A DNA stretch of 64,000 nt. Origin: Phytophthora sp. 'mugwort' (Eukaryota; Oomycota; Peronosporomycetes; Peronosporales; Peronosporaceae). Location: assembly GCA_033558025.1 (NCBI GenBank), contig JAUCEF010000007.1:7006001-7070000 (forward strand), in the 5' to 3' direction. The notes beneath the pieces were generated by a model that worked only from the letters and a program-made list of their open reading frames with translations, had not been told where the DNA came from and made no database searches. This document shows positions 36,574 to 49,953 of the stretch, one piece after another; position 1 is the first letter of the stretch, and each line of letters starts with the position of its first letter. A program made the position numbers and the translations under genes.

Positions 36574-37897
36574 TTCTCTTATGCTTCTCTCGGACTGCCC
36601 AGACCGCTCGGACGCGTCTTTCGGTGAATCGGACAGCTAGTACGTCGTGGCCATTGGTGCAGGCCGATTGTGCAGCTTTCCGTTCGGCTGGTTGCTGACG
36701 GAGTCAATTCTGGAAGACTCAGTTTGTCCAGCGAGCGAGTTTTGCCGTCCCGTCGGCTGTGAACATCGGAGATCATCAGTGGATAGGCAGCAACGGAGCG
36801 TTGGGTACGTGGTTTCGCCTGTTTTGGTAGATGCATGGTTGTGTTGTTTTGCGGAGTTTTCGTCACTCCAAGCAAGCCAATGAGATGGCACGGGTTCGAT
36901 TCCCGGACGGCGCATTCTCTTATGCTTCTCTCGGACTGCCCAGACCGCTCGGACGCGTCTTTCGGTGAATCGGACAGCTAGTACGTCGTGGCCATTGGTG
37001 CAGGCCGATTGTGCAGCTTTCCGTTCGGCTGGTTGCTGACGGAGTCAATTCTGGAAGACTCAGTTTGTCCAGCGAGCGAGTTTTGCCGTCCCGTCGGCTG
37101 TGAGCATCGGAGATCATCAGTGGATAGGCAGCAACGGAGCGTTGGGTACGTGGTTTCGCCTGTTTTGGTAGATGCATGGTTGTGTTGTTTTGCGGAGTTT
37201 TCGTCACTCCAAGCAAGCCAATGAGATGGCACGGGTTCGATTCCCGGACGGCGCATTCTCTTATGCTTCTCTCGGACTGCCCAGACCGCTCGGACGCGTC
37301 TTTCGGTGAATCGGACAGCTAGTACGTCGTGGCCATTGGTGCAGGCCGATTGTGCAGCTTTCCGTTCGGCTGGTTGCTGACGGAGTCAATTCTGGAAGAC
37401 TCAGTTTGTCCAGCGAGCGAGTTTTGCCGTCCCGTCGGCTGTGAGCATCGGAGATCATCAGTGGATAGGCAGCAACGGAGCGTTGGGTACGTGGTTTCGC
37501 CTGTTTTGGTAGATGCATGGTTGTGTTGTTTTGCGGAGTTTTCGTCACTCCGAGCAAGCCAATGAGATGGCACGGGTTCGATTCCCGGACGGCGCATTCT
37601 CTTATGCTTCTCTCGGACTGCCCAGACCGCTCGGACGCGTCTTTCGGTGAATCGGACAGCTAGTACGTCGTGGCCATTGGTGCAGGCCGATTGTGCAGCT
37701 TTCCGTTCGGCTGGTTGCTGACGGAGTCAATTCTGGAAGACTCAGTTTGTCCAGCGAGCGAGTTTTGCCGTCCCGTCGGCTGTGAGCATCGGAGATCATC
37801 AGTGGATAGGCAGCAACGGAGCGTTGGGTACGTGGTTTCGCCTGTTTTGGTAGATGCATGGTTGTGTTGTTTTGCGGAGTTTTGTCAGTCCAAGCAA

Positions 37898-37968
37898 GCG
37901 CCGTTGGTTTAGTGGTAAAATATCTCGTTGCCAACGAGATGCCCCGGGTTCGATTCCCGGACGGCGCA
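37898..37968 (+). tRNA. tRNA-Gly (GCC)
   Basis: Consensus copy in the first 3,192-bp repeat. Confidence 0.96.
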
Positions 37969-38269
37969 TTCTCTTATGCTTCTCTCGGACTGCCCAGACC
38001 GCTCGGACGCGTCTTTCGGTGAATCGGACAGCTAGTACGTCGTGGCCATTGGTGCAGGCCGATTGTGCAGCTTTCCGTTCGGCTGGTTGCTGACGGAGTC
38101 AATTCTGGAAGACTCAGTTTGTCCAGCGAGCGAGTTTTGCCGTCCCGTCGGCTGTGAGCATCGGAGATCATCAGTGGATAGGCAGCAACGGAGCGTTGGG
38201 TACGTGGTTTCGCCTGTTTTGGTAGATGCATGGTTGTGTTGTTTTGCGGAGTTTTGTCAGTCCAAGCAA

Positions 38270-38340
38270 GCGCCGTTGGTTTAGTGGTAAAATATCTCGT
38301 TGCCAACGAGATGCCCCGGGTTCGATTCCCGGACGGCGCA
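38270..38340 (+). tRNA. tRNA-Gly (GCC)
   Basis: Consensus copy in the first 3,192-bp repeat. Confidence 0.96.
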
Positions 38341-38640
38341 TTCTCTTATGCTTCTCTCGGACTGCCCAGACCGCTCGGACGCGTCTTTCGGTGAATCGGA
38401 CAGCTAGTACGTCGTGGCCATTGGTGCAGGCCGATTGTGCAGCTTTCCGTTCGGCTGGTTGCTGACGGAGTCAATTCTGGAAGACTCAGTTTGTCCAGCG
38501 AGCGAGTTTTGCCGTCCCGTCGGCTGTGAGCATCGGAGATCATCAGTGGATAGGCAGCAACGGAGCGTTGGGTACGTGGTTTCACCTGTTTTGGTAGATG
38601 CATGGTTGTGTTGTTTGCGGAGTTTTGTCAGTCCAAGCAA

Positions 38641-38711
38641 GCGCCGTTGGTTTAGTGGTAAAATATCTCGTTGCCAACGAGATGCCCCGGGTTCGATTCC
38701 CGGACGGCGCA
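38641..38711 (+). tRNA. tRNA-Gly (GCC)
   Basis: Consensus copy, 371-bp unit, first 3,192-bp repeat. Confidence 0.96.
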
Positions 38712-39353
38712 TTCTCTTATGCTTCTCTCGGACTGCCCAGACCGCTCGGACGCGTCTTTCGGTGAATCGGACAGCTAGTACGTCGTGGCCATTGGTGCAG
38801 GCCGATTGTGCAGCTTTCCGTTCGGCTGGTTGCTGACGGAGTCAATTCTGGAAGACTCAGTTTGTCCAGCGAGCGAGTTTTGCCGTCCCGTCGGCTGTGA
38901 GCATCGGAGATCATCAGTGGATAGGCAGCAACGGAGCGTTGGGTACGTGGTTTCGCCTGTTTTGGTAGATGCATGGTTGTGTTGTTTTGCGGAGTTTTCG
39001 TCAGTCCAAGCAAGCCAATGAGATGGCACGGGTTCGATTCCCGGACGGCGCATTCTCTTATGCTTCTCTCGGACTGCCCAGACCGCTCGGACGCGTCTTT
39101 CGGTGAATCGGACAGCTAGTACGTCGTGGCCATTGGTGCAGGCCGATTGTGCAGCTTTCCGTTCGGCTGGTTGCTGACGGAGTCAATTCTGGAAGACTCA
39201 GTTTGTCCAGCGAGCGAGTTTTGCCGTCCCGTCGGCTGTGAGCATCGGAGATCATCAGTGGATAGGCAGCAACGGAGCGTTGGGTACGTGGTTTCGCCTG
39301 TTTTGGTAGATGCATGGTTGTGTTGTTTTGCGGAGTTTTGTCAGTCCAAGCAA

Positions 39354-39424
39354 GCGCCGTTGGTTTAGTGGTAAAATACCTCGTTGCCAACGAGATGCCC
39401 CGGGTTCGATTCCCGGACGGCGCA
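39354..39424 (+). tRNA. tRNA-Gly (GCC), C27 variant
   Basis: T to C at 39,379 (canonical position 27) turns the top U-A pair of the anticodon stem into a C/A mismatch. The rest is consensus. Confidence 0.93.
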
Positions 39425-41089
39425 TTCTCTTATGCTTCTCTCGGACTGCCCAGACCGCTCGGACGCGTCTTTCGGTGAATCGGACAGCTAGTACGTCGTG
39501 TCCATTGGTGCAGGCCGATTGTGCAGCTTTCCGTTCGGCTGGTTGCTGACGGAGTCAATTCTGGAAGACTCAGTTTGTCCAGCGAGCGAGTTTTGCCGTC
39601 CCGTCGGCTGTGAGCATCGGAGATCATCAGTGGATAGGCAGCAACGGAGCGTTGGGTACGTGGTTTCGCCTGTTTTGGTAGATGCATGGTTGTGTTGTTT
39701 TGCGGAGTTTTCGTCACTCCAAGCAAGCCAATGAGATGGCACGGGTTCGATTCCCGGACGGCGCATTCTCTTATGCTTCTCTCGGACTGCCCAGACCGCT
39801 CGGACGCGTCTTTCGGTGAATCGGACAGCTAGTACGTCGTGGCCATTGGTGCAGGCCGATTGTGCAGCTTTCCGTTCGGCTGGTTGCTGACGGAGTCAAT
39901 TCTGGAAGACTCAGTTTGTCCAGCGAGCGAGTTTTGCCGTCCCGTCGGCTGTGAACATCGGAGATCATCAGTGGATAGGCAGCAACGGAGCGTTGGGTAC
40001 GTGGTTTCGCCTGTTTTGGTAGATGCATGGTTGTGTTGTTTTGCGGAGTTTTCGTCACTCCAAGCAAGCCAATGAGATGGCACGGGTTCGATTCCCGGAC
40101 GGCGCATTCTCTTATGCTTCTCTCGGACTGCCCAGACCGCTCGGACGCGTCTTTCGGTGAATCGGACAGCTAGTACGTCGTGGCCATTGGTGCAGGCCGA
40201 TTGTGCAGCTTTCCGTTCGGCTGGTTGCTGACGGAGTCAATTCTGGAAGACTCAGTTTGTCCAGCGAGCGAGTTTTGCCGTCCCGTCGGCTGTGAGCATC
40301 GGAGATCATCAGTGGATAGGCAGCAACGGAGCGTTGGGTACGTGGTTTCGCCTGTTTTGGTAGATGCATGGTTGTGTTGTTTTGCGGAGTTTTCGTCACT
40401 CCAAGCAAGCCAATGAGATGGCACGGGTTCGATTCCCGGACGGCGCATTCTCTTATGCTTCTCTCGGACTGCCCAGACCGCTCGGACGCGTCTTTCGGTG
40501 AATCGGACAGCTAGTACGTCGTGGCCATTGGTGCAGGCCGATTGTGCAGCTTTCCGTTCGGCTGGTTGCTGACGGAGTCAATTCTGGAAGACTCAGTTTG
40601 TCCAGCGAGCGAGTTTTGCCGTCCCGTCGGCTGTGAGCATCGGAGATCATCAGTGGATAGGCAGCAACGGAGCGTTGGGTACGTGGTTTCGCCTGTTTTG
40701 GTAGATGCATGGTTGTGTTGTTTTGCGGAGTTTTCGTCACTCCGAGCAAGCCAATGAGATGGCACGGGTTCGATTCCCGGACGGCGCATTCTCTTATGCT
40801 TCTCTCGGACTGCCCAGACCGCTCGGACGCGTCTTTCGGTGAATCGGACAGCTAGTACGTCGTGGCCATTGGTGCAGGCCGATTGTGCAGCTTTCCGTTC
40901 GGCTGGTTGCTGACGGAGTCAATTCTGGAAGACTCAGTTTGTCCAGCGAGCGAGTTTTGCCGTCCCGTCGGCTGTGAGCATCGGAGATCATCAGTGGATA
41001 GGCAGCAACGGAGCGTTGGGTACGTGGTTTCGCCTGTTTTGGTAGATGCATGGTTGTGTTGTTTTGCGGAGTTTTGTCAGTCCAAGCAA

Positions 41090-41160
41090 GCGCCGTTGGT
41101 TTAGTGGTAAAATATCTCGTTGCCAACGAGATGCCCCGGGTTCGATTCCCGGACGGCGCA
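41090..41160 (+). tRNA. tRNA-Gly (GCC)
   Basis: Counterpart of the 37898 gene in the second 3,192-bp repeat. Confidence 0.96.
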
Positions 41161-41461
41161 TTCTCTTATGCTTCTCTCGGACTGCCCAGACCGCTCGGAC
41201 GCGTCTTTCGGTGAATCGGACAGCTAGTACGTCGTGGCCATTGGTGCAGGCCGATTGTGCAGCTTTCCGTTCGGCTGGTTGCTGACGGAGTCAATTCTGG
41301 AAGACTCAGTTTGTCCAGCGAGCGAGTTTTGCCGTCCCGTCGGCTGTGAGCATCGGAGATCATCAGTGGATAGGCAGCAACGGAGCGTTGGGTACGTGGT
41401 TTCGCCTGTTTTGGTAGATGCATGGTTGTGTTGTTTTGCGGAGTTTTGTCAGTCCAAGCAA

Positions 41462-41532
41462 GCGCCGTTGGTTTAGTGGTAAAATATCTCGTTGCCAACG
41501 AGATGCCCCGGGTTCGATTCCCGGACGGCGCA
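41462..41532 (+). tRNA. tRNA-Gly (GCC)
   Basis: Counterpart of the 38270 gene. Confidence 0.96.
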
Positions 41533-41832
41533 TTCTCTTATGCTTCTCTCGGACTGCCCAGACCGCTCGGACGCGTCTTTCGGTGAATCGGACAGCTAGT
41601 ACGTCGTGGCCATTGGTGCAGGCCGATTGTGCAGCTTTCCGTTCGGCTGGTTGCTGACGGAGTCAATTCTGGAAGACTCAGTTTGTCCAGCGAGCGAGTT
41701 TTGCCGTCCCGTCGGCTGTGAGCATCGGAGATCATCAGTGGATAGGCAGCAACGGAGCGTTGGGTACGTGGTTTCACCTGTTTTGGTAGATGCATGGTTG
41801 TGTTGTTTGCGGAGTTTTGTCAGTCCAAGCAA

Positions 41833-41903
41833 GCGCCGTTGGTTTAGTGGTAAAATATCTCGTTGCCAACGAGATGCCCCGGGTTCGATTCCCGGACGGC
41901 GCA
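41833..41903 (+). tRNA. tRNA-Gly (GCC)
   Basis: Counterpart of the 38641 gene. Confidence 0.96.
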
Positions 41904-42545
41904 TTCTCTTATGCTTCTCTCGGACTGCCCAGACCGCTCGGACGCGTCTTTCGGTGAATCGGACAGCTAGTACGTCGTGGCCATTGGTGCAGGCCGATTG
42001 TGCAGCTTTCCGTTCGGCTGGTTGCTGACGGAGTCAATTCTGGAAGACTCAGTTTGTCCAGCGAGCGAGTTTTGCCGTCCCGTCGGCTGTGAGCATCGGA
42101 GATCATCAGTGGATAGGCAGCAACGGAGCGTTGGGTACGTGGTTTCGCCTGTTTTGGTAGATGCATGGTTGTGTTGTTTTGCGGAGTTTTCGTCACTCCA
42201 AGCAAGCCAATGAGATGGCACGGGTTCGATTCCCGGACGGCGCATTCTCTTATGCTTCTCTCGGACTGCCCAGACCGCTCGGACGCGTCTTTCGGTGAAT
42301 CGGACAGCTAGTACGTCGTGGCCATTGGTGCAGGCCGATTGTGCAGCTTTCCGTTCGGCTGGTTGCTGACGGAGTCAATTCTGGAAGACTCAGTTTGTCC
42401 AGCGAGCGAGTTTTGCCGTCCCGTCGGCTGTGAGCATCGGAGATCATCAGTGGATAGGCAGCAACGGAGCGTTGGGTACGTGGTTTCGCCTGTTTTGGTA
42501 GATGCATGGTTGTGTTGTTTTGCGGAGTTTTGTCAGTCCAAGCAA

Positions 42546-42616
42546 GCGCCGTTGGTTTAGTGGTAAAATACCTCGTTGCCAACGAGATGCCCCGGGTTCG
42601 ATTCCCGGACGGCGCA
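42546..42616 (+). tRNA. tRNA-Gly (GCC), C27 variant
   Basis: Counterpart of the 39354 gene with the same C27/A43 mismatch. Confidence 0.93.
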
Positions 42617-43257
42617 TTCTCTTATGCTTCTCTCGGACTGCCCAGACCGCTCGGACGCGTCTTTCGGTGAATCGGACAGCTAGTACGTCGTGTCCATTGG
42701 TGCAGGCCGATTGTGCAGCTTTCCGTTCGGCTGGTTGCTGACGGAGTCAATTCTGGAAGACTCAGTTTGTCCAGCGAGCGAGTTTTGCCGTCCCGTCGGC
42801 TGTGAGCATCGGAGATCATCAGTGGATAGGCAGCAACGGAGCGTTGGGTACGTGGTTTCGCCTGTTTTGGTAGATGCATGGTTGTGTTGTTTTGCGGAGT
42901 TTTCGTCACTCCAAGCAAGCCAATGAGATGGCACGGGTTCGATTCCCGGACGGCGCATTCTCTTATGCTTCTCTCGGACTGCCCAGACCGCTCGGACGCG
43001 TCTTTCGGTGAATCGGACAGCTAGTACGTCGTGGCCATTGGTGCAGGCCGATTGTGCAGCTTTCCGTTCGGCTGGTTGCTGACGGAGTCAATTCTGGAAG
43101 ACTCAGTTTGTCCAGCGAGCGAGTTTTGCCGTCCCGTCGGCTGTGAGCATCGGAGATCATCAGTGGATAGGCAGCAACGGAGCGTTGGGTACGTGGTTTC
43201 ACCTGTTTTGGTAGATGCATGGTTGTGTTGTTTGCGGAGTTTTGTCAGTCCAAGCAA

Positions 43258-43328
43258 GCGCCGTTGGTTTAGTGGTAAAATATCTCGTTGCCAACGAGAT
43301 GCCCCGGGTTCGATTCCCGGACGGCGCA
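43258..43328 (+). tRNA. tRNA-Gly (GCC)
   Basis: Consensus copy, 371-bp unit. Confidence 0.96.
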
Positions 43329-43970
43329 TTCTCTTATGCTTCTCTCGGACTGCCCAGACCGCTCGGACGCGTCTTTCGGTGAATCGGACAGCTAGTACGT
43401 CGTGGCCATTGGTGCAGGCCGATTGTGCAGCTTTCCGTTCGGCTGGTTGCTGACGGAGTCAATTCTGGAAGACTCAGTTTGTCCAGCGAGCGAGTTTTGC
43501 CGTCCCGTCGGCTGTGAGCATCGGAGATCATCAGTGGATAGGCAGCAACGGAGCGTTGGGTACGTGGTTTCGCCTGTTTTGGTAGATGCATGGTTGTGTT
43601 GTTTTGCGGAGTTTTCGTCACTCCAAGCAAGCCAATGAGATGGCACGGGTTCGATTCCCGGACGGCGCATTCTCTTATGCTTCTCTCGGACTGCCCAGAC
43701 CGCTCGGACGCGTCTTTCGGTGAATCGGACAGCTAGTACGTCGTGGCCATTGGTGCAGGCCGATTGTGCAGCTTTCCGTTCGGCTGGTTGCTGACGGAGT
43801 CAATTCTGGAAGACTCAGTTTGTCCAGCGAGCGAGTTTTGCCGTCCCGTCGGCTGTGAGCATCGGAGATCATCAGTGGATAGGCAGCAACGGAGCGTTGG
43901 GTACGTGGTTTCGCCTGTTTTGGTAGATGCATGGTTGTGTTGTTTTGCGGAGTTTTGTCAGTCCAAGCAA

Positions 43971-44041
43971 GCGCCGTTGGTTTAGTGGTAAAATACCTCG
44001 TTGCCAACGAGATGCCCCGGGTTCGATTCCCGGACGGCGCA
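43971..44041 (+). tRNA. tRNA-Gly (GCC), C27 variant
   Basis: Third copy with the C27/A43 mismatch. Confidence 0.93.
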
Positions 44042-44682
44042 TTCTCTTATGCTTCTCTCGGACTGCCCAGACCGCTCGGACGCGTCTTTCGGTGAATCGG
44101 ACAGCTAGTACGTCGTGGCCATTGGTGCAGGCCGATTGTGCAGCTTTCCGTTCGGCTGGTTGCTGACGGAGTCAATTCTGGAAGACTCAGTTTGTCCAGC
44201 GAGCGAGTTTTGCCGTCCCGTCGGCTGTGAGCATCGGAGATCATCAGTGGATAGGCAGCAACGGAGCGTTGGGTACGTGGTTTCGCCTGTTTTGGTAGAT
44301 GCATGGTTGTGTTGTTTTGCGGAGTTTTCGTCACTCCAAGCAAGCCAATGAGATGGCACGGGTTCGATTCCCGGACGGCGCATTCTCTTATGCTTCTCTC
44401 GGACTGCCCAGACCGCTCGGACGCGTCTTTCGGTGAATCGGACAGCTAGTACGTCGTGGCCATTGGTGCAGGCCGATTGTGCAGCTTTCCGTTCGGCTGG
44501 TTGCTGACGGAGTCAATTCTGGAAGACTCAGTTTGTCCAGCGAGCGAGTTTTGCCGTCCCGTCGGCTGTGAGCATCGGAGATCATCAGTGGATAGGCAGC
44601 AACGGAGCGTTGGGTACGTGGTTTCACCTGTTTTGGTAGATGCATGGTTGTGTTGTTTGCGGAGTTTTGTCAGTCCAAGCAA

Positions 44683-44753
44683 GCGCCGTTGGTTTAGTGG
44701 TAAAATATCTCGTTGCCAACGAGATGCCCCGGGTTCGATTCCCGGACGGCGCA
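44683..44753 (+). tRNA. tRNA-Gly (GCC)
   Basis: Consensus copy, 371-bp unit. Confidence 0.96.
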
Positions 44754-45734
44754 TTCTCTTATGCTTCTCTCGGACTGCCCAGACCGCTCGGACGCGTCTT
44801 TCGGTGAATCGGACAGCTAGTACGTCGTGGCCATTGGTGCAGGCCGATTGTGCAGCTTTCCGTTCGGCTGGTTGCTGACGGAGTCAATTCTGGAAGACTC
44901 AGTTTGTCCAGCGAGCGAGTTTTGCCGTCCCGTCGGCTGTGAGCATCGGAGATCATCAGTGGATAGGCAGCAACGGAGCGTTGGGTACGTGGTTTCGCCT
45001 GTTTTGGTAGATGCATGGTTGTGTTGTTTTGCGGAGTTTTCGTCACTCCAAGCAAGCCAATGAGATGGCACGGGTTCGATTCCCGGACGGCGCATTCTCT
45101 TATGCTTCTCTCGGACTGCCCAGACCGCTCGGACGCGTCTTTCGGTGAATCGGACAGCTAGTACGTCGTGGCCATTGGTGCAGGCCGATTGTGCAGCTTT
45201 CCGTTCGGCTGGTTGCTGACGGAGTCAATTCTGGAAGACTCAGTTTGTCCAGCGAGCGAGTTTTGCCGTCCCGTCGGCTGTGAGCATCGGAGATCATCAG
45301 TGGATAGGCAGCAACGGAGCGTTGGGTACGTGGTTTCGCCTGTTTTGGTAGATGCATGGTTGTGTTGTTTTGCGGAGTTTTGTCACTCCAAGCAAGCCAA
45401 TGAGATGGCACGGGTTCGATTCCCGGACGGCGCATTCTCTTATGCTTCTCTCGGACTGCCCAGACCGCTCGGACGCGTCTTTCGGTGAATCGGACAGCTA
45501 GTACGTCGTGGCCATTGGTGCAGGCCGATTGTGCAGCTTTCCGTTCGGCTGGTTGCTGACGGAGTCAATTCTGGAAGACTCAGTTTGTCCAGCGAGCGAG
45601 TTTTGCCGTCCCGTCGGCTGTGAGCATCGGAGATCATCAGTGGATAGGCAGCAACGGAGCGTTGGGTACGTGGTTTCACCTGTTTTGGTAGATGCATGGT
45701 TGTGTTGTTTGCGGAGTTTTGTCAGTCCAAGCAA

Positions 45735-45805
45735 GCGCCGTTGGTTTAGTGGTAAAATATCTCGTTGCCAACGAGATGCCCCGGGTTCGATTCCCGGACG
45801 GCGCA
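45735..45805 (+). tRNA. tRNA-Gly (GCC)
   Basis: Consensus copy, 371-bp unit. Confidence 0.96.
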
Positions 45806-46787
45806 TTCTCTTATGCTTCTCTCGGACTGCCCAGACCGCTCGGACGCGTCTTTCGGTGAATCGGACAGCTAGTACGTCGTGGCCATTGGTGCAGGCCGAT
45901 TGTGCAGCTTTCCGTTCGGCTGGTTGCTGACGGAGTCAATTCTGGAAGACTCAGTTTGTCCAGCGAGCGAGTTTTGCCGTCCCGTCGGCTGTGAACATCG
46001 GAGATCATCAGTGGATAGGCAGCAACGGAGCGTTGGGTACGTGGTTTCGCCTGTTTTGGTAGATGCATGGTTGTGTTGTTTTGCGGAGTTTTCGTCACTC
46101 CAAGCAAGCCAATGAGATGGCACGGGTTCGATTCCCGGACGGCGCATTCTCTTATGCTTCTCTCGGACTGCCCAGACCGCTCGGACGCGTCTTTCGGTGA
46201 ATCGGACAGCTAGTACGTCGTGGCCATTGGTGCAGGCCGATTGTGCAGCTTTCCGTTCGGCTGGTTGCTGACGGAGTCAATTCTGGAAGACTCAGTTTGT
46301 CCAGCGAGCGAGTTTTGCCGTCCCGTCGGCTGTGAGCATCGGAGATCATCAGTGGATAGGCAGCAACGGAGCGTTGGGTACGTGGTTTCGCCTGTTTTGG
46401 TAGATGCATGGTTGTGTTGTTTTGCGGAGTTTTGTCAGTCCAAGCAAGCCAATGAGATGGCACGGGTTCGATTCCCGGACGGCGCATTCTCTTATGCTTC
46501 TCTCGGACTGCCCAGACCGCTCGGACGCGTCTTTCGGTGAATTGGACAGCTAGTACGTCGTGGCCATTGGTGCAGGTCGATTGTGCAGCTTTCCGTTCGG
46601 CTGGTTGCTGACGGAGTCAATTCTGGAAGACTCAGTTTGTCCAGCGAGCGAGTTTTGCCGTCCCGTCGGCTGTGAACATCGGAGATCATCAGTGGATAGG
46701 CAGCAACGGAGCGTTGGGTACGTGGTTTCGCCTGTTTTGGTAGATGCATGGTTGTGTTGTTTTGCGGAGTTTTGTCAGTCCAAGCAA

Positions 46788-46858
46788 GCGCCGTTGGTTT
46801 AGTGGTAAAATACCTCGTTGCCAACGAGATGCCCCGGGTTCGATTCCCGGACGGCGCA
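46788..46858 (+). tRNA. tRNA-Gly (GCC), C27 variant
   Basis: Fourth copy with the C27/A43 mismatch; last full gene before eight truncated units. Confidence 0.93.
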
Positions 46859-49800
46859 TTCTCTTATGCTTCTCTCGGACTGCCCAGACCGCTCGGACGC
46901 GTCTTTCGGTGAATTGGACAGCTAGTACGTCGTGTCCATTGGTGCAGGCCGATTGTGCAGCTTTCCGTTCGGCTGGTTGCTGACGGAGTCAATTCTGGAA
47001 GACTCAGTTTGTCCAGTGAGCGAGTTTTGCCGTCCCGTCGGCTGTGAACATCGGAGATCATCAGTGGATAGGCAGCAACGGAGCGTTGGGTACGTGGTTT
47101 CGCCTGTTTTGGTAGATGCATGGTTGTGTTGTTTTGCGGAGTTTTGTCAGTCCAAGCAAGCCAATGAGATGGCACGGGTTCGATTCCCGGACGGCGCATT
47201 CTCTTATGCTTCTCTCGGACTGCCCAGACCGCTCGGACGCGTCTTTCGGTGAATCGGACAGCTAGTACGTCGTGGCCATTGGTGCAGGCCGATTGTGCAG
47301 CTTTCCGTTCGGCTGGTTGCTGACGGAGTCAATTCTGGAAGACTCAGTTTGTCCAGCGAGCGAGTTTTGCCGTCCCGTCGGCTGTGAGCATCGGAGATCA
47401 TCAGTGGATAGGCAGCAACGGAGCGTTGGGTACGTGGTTTCGCCTGTTTTGGTAGATGCATGGTTGTGTTGTTTTGCGGAGTTTTCGTCACTCCAAGCAA
47501 GCCAATGAGATGGCACGGGTTCGATTCCCGGACGGCGCATTCTCTTATGCTTCTCTCGGACTGCCCAGACCGCTCGGACGCGTCTTTCGGTGAATCGGAC
47601 AGCTAGTACGTCGTGGCCATTGGTGCAGGCCGATTGTGCAGCTTTCCGTTCGGCTGGTTGCTGACGGAGTCAATTCTGGAAGACTCAGTTTGTCCAGCGA
47701 GCGAGTTTTGCCGTCCCGTCGGCTGTGAGCATCGGAGATCATCAGTGGATAGGCAGCAACGGAGCGTTGGGTACGTGGTTTCGCCTGTTTTGGTAGATGC
47801 ATGGTTGTGTTGTTTTGCGGAGTTTTGTCACTCCAAGCAAGCCAATGAGATGGCACGGGTTCGATTCCCGGACGGCGCATTCTCTTATGCTTCTCTCGGA
47901 CTGCCCAGACCGCTCGGACGCGTCTTTCGGTGAATCGGACAGCTAGTACGTCGTGGCCATTGGTGCAGGCCGATTGTGCAGCTTTCCGTTCGGCTGGTTG
48001 CTGACGGAGTCAATTCTGGAAGACTCAGTTTGTCCAGCGAGCGAGTTTTGCCGTCCCGTCGGCTGTGAACATCGGAGATCATCAGTGGATAGGCAGCAAC
48101 GGAGCGTTGGGTACGTGGTTTCGCCTGTTTTGGTAGATGCATGGTTGTGTTGTTTTGCGGAGTTTTCGTCACTCCAAGCAAGCCAATGAGATGGCACGGG
48201 TTCGATTCCCGGACGGCGCATTCTCTTATGCTTCTCTCGGACTGCCCAGACCGCTCGGACGCGTCTTTCGGTGAATCGGACAGCTAGTACGTCGTGGCCA
48301 TTGGTGCAGGCCGATTGTGCAGCTTTCCGTTCGGCTGGTTGCTGACGGAGTCAATTCTGGAAGACTCAGTTTGTCCAGCGAGCGAGTTTTGCCGTCCCGT
48401 CGGCTGTGAGCATCGGAGATCATCAGTGGATAGGCAGCAACGGAGCGTTGGGTACGTGGTTTCGCCTGTTTTGGTAGATGCATGGTTGTGTTGTTTTGCG
48501 GAGTTTTGTCACTCCAAGCAAGCCAATGAGATGGCACGGGTTCGATTCCCGGACGGCGCATTCTCTTATGCTTCTCTCGGACTGCCCAGACCGCTCGGAC
48601 GCGTCTTTCGGTGAATCGGACAGCTAGTACGTCGTGGCCATTGGTGCAGGCCGATTGTGCAGCTTTCCGTTCGGCTGGTTGCTGACGGAGTCAATTCTGG
48701 AAGACTCAGTTTGTCCAGCGAGCGAGTTTTGCCGTCCCGTCGGCTGTGAACATCGGAGATCATCAGTGGATAGGCAGCAACGGAGCGTTGGGTACGTGGT
48801 TTCGCCTGTTTTGGTAGATGCATGGTTGTGTTGTTTTGCGGAGTTTTCGTCACTCCAAGCAAGCCAATGAGATGGCACGGGTTCGATTCCCGGACGGCGC
48901 ATTCTCTTATGCTTCTCTCGGACTGCCCAGACCGCTCGGACGCGTCTTTCGGTGAATCGGACAGCTAGTACGTCGTGGCCATTGGTGCAGGCCGATTGTG
49001 CAGCTTTCCGTTCGGCTGGTTGCTGACGGAGTCAATTCTGGAAGACTCAGTTTGTCCAGTGAGCGAGTTTTGCCGTCCCGTCGGCTGTGAACATCGGAGA
49101 TCATCAGTGGATAGGCAGCAACGGAGCGTTGGGTACGTGGTTTCGCCTGTTTTGGTAGATGCATGGTTGTGTTGTTTTGCGGAGTTTTGTCAGTCCAAGC
49201 AAGCCAATGAGATGGCACGGGTTCGATTCCCGGACGGCGCATTCTCTTATGCTTCTCTCGGACTGCCCAGACCGCTCGGACGCGTCTTTCGGTGAATTGG
49301 ACAGCTAGTACGTCGTGTCCATTGGTGCAGGTCGATTGTGCAGCTTTCCGTTCGGCTGGTTGCTGACGGAGTCAATTCTGGAAGACTCAGTTTGTCCAGC
49401 GAGCGAGTTTTGCCGTCCCGTCGGCTGTGAACATCGGAGATCATCAGTGGATAGGCAGCAACGGAGCGTTGGGTACGTGGTTTCGCCTGTTTTGGTAGAT
49501 GCATGGTTGTGTTGTTTGCGGAGTTTTCGTCACTCCAAGCAAGCCAATGAGATGGCACGGGTTCGATTCCCGGACGGCGCATTCTCTTATGCTTCTCTCG
49601 GACTGCCCAGACCGCTCGGACGCGTCTTTCGGTGAATCGGACAGCTAGTACGTCGTGGCCATTGGTGCAGGCCGATTGTGCAGCTTTCCGTTCGGCTGGT
49701 TGCTGACGGAGTCAATTCTGGAAGACTCAGTTTGTCCAGCGAGCGAGTTTTGCCGTCCCGTCGGCTGTGAGCATCGGAGATCATCAGTGGATAGGCAGCA

Positions 49801-49882
49801 ACGGAGCGTTGGGTACGTGGTTTCGCCTGTTTTGGTAGATGCATGGTTGTGTTGTTTTGCGGAGTTTTGTCAGTCCAAGCAA

Positions 49883-49953
49883 GCGCCGTTGGTTTAGTGG
49901 TAAAATATCTCGTTGCCAACGAGATGCCCCGGGTTCGATTCCCGGACGGCGCA
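49883..49953 (+). tRNA. tRNA-Gly (GCC)
   Basis: Consensus copy, 372-bp unit. Confidence 0.96.

Larger units (their letters stand above)
36579..42962 (+). repeat. Adjacent duplication of a 3,192-bp nine-unit block
   Basis: Blocks 36,579-39,770 and 39,771-42,962 both have unit lengths 341, 341, 341, 372, 372, 371, 341, 372, 341. Both carry the rare ctccgagcaag leader and a C27 tRNA at the same places. They differ at least in the seventh unit (cgtcagtcc in the first, cgtcactcc in the second). Confidence 0.9.
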
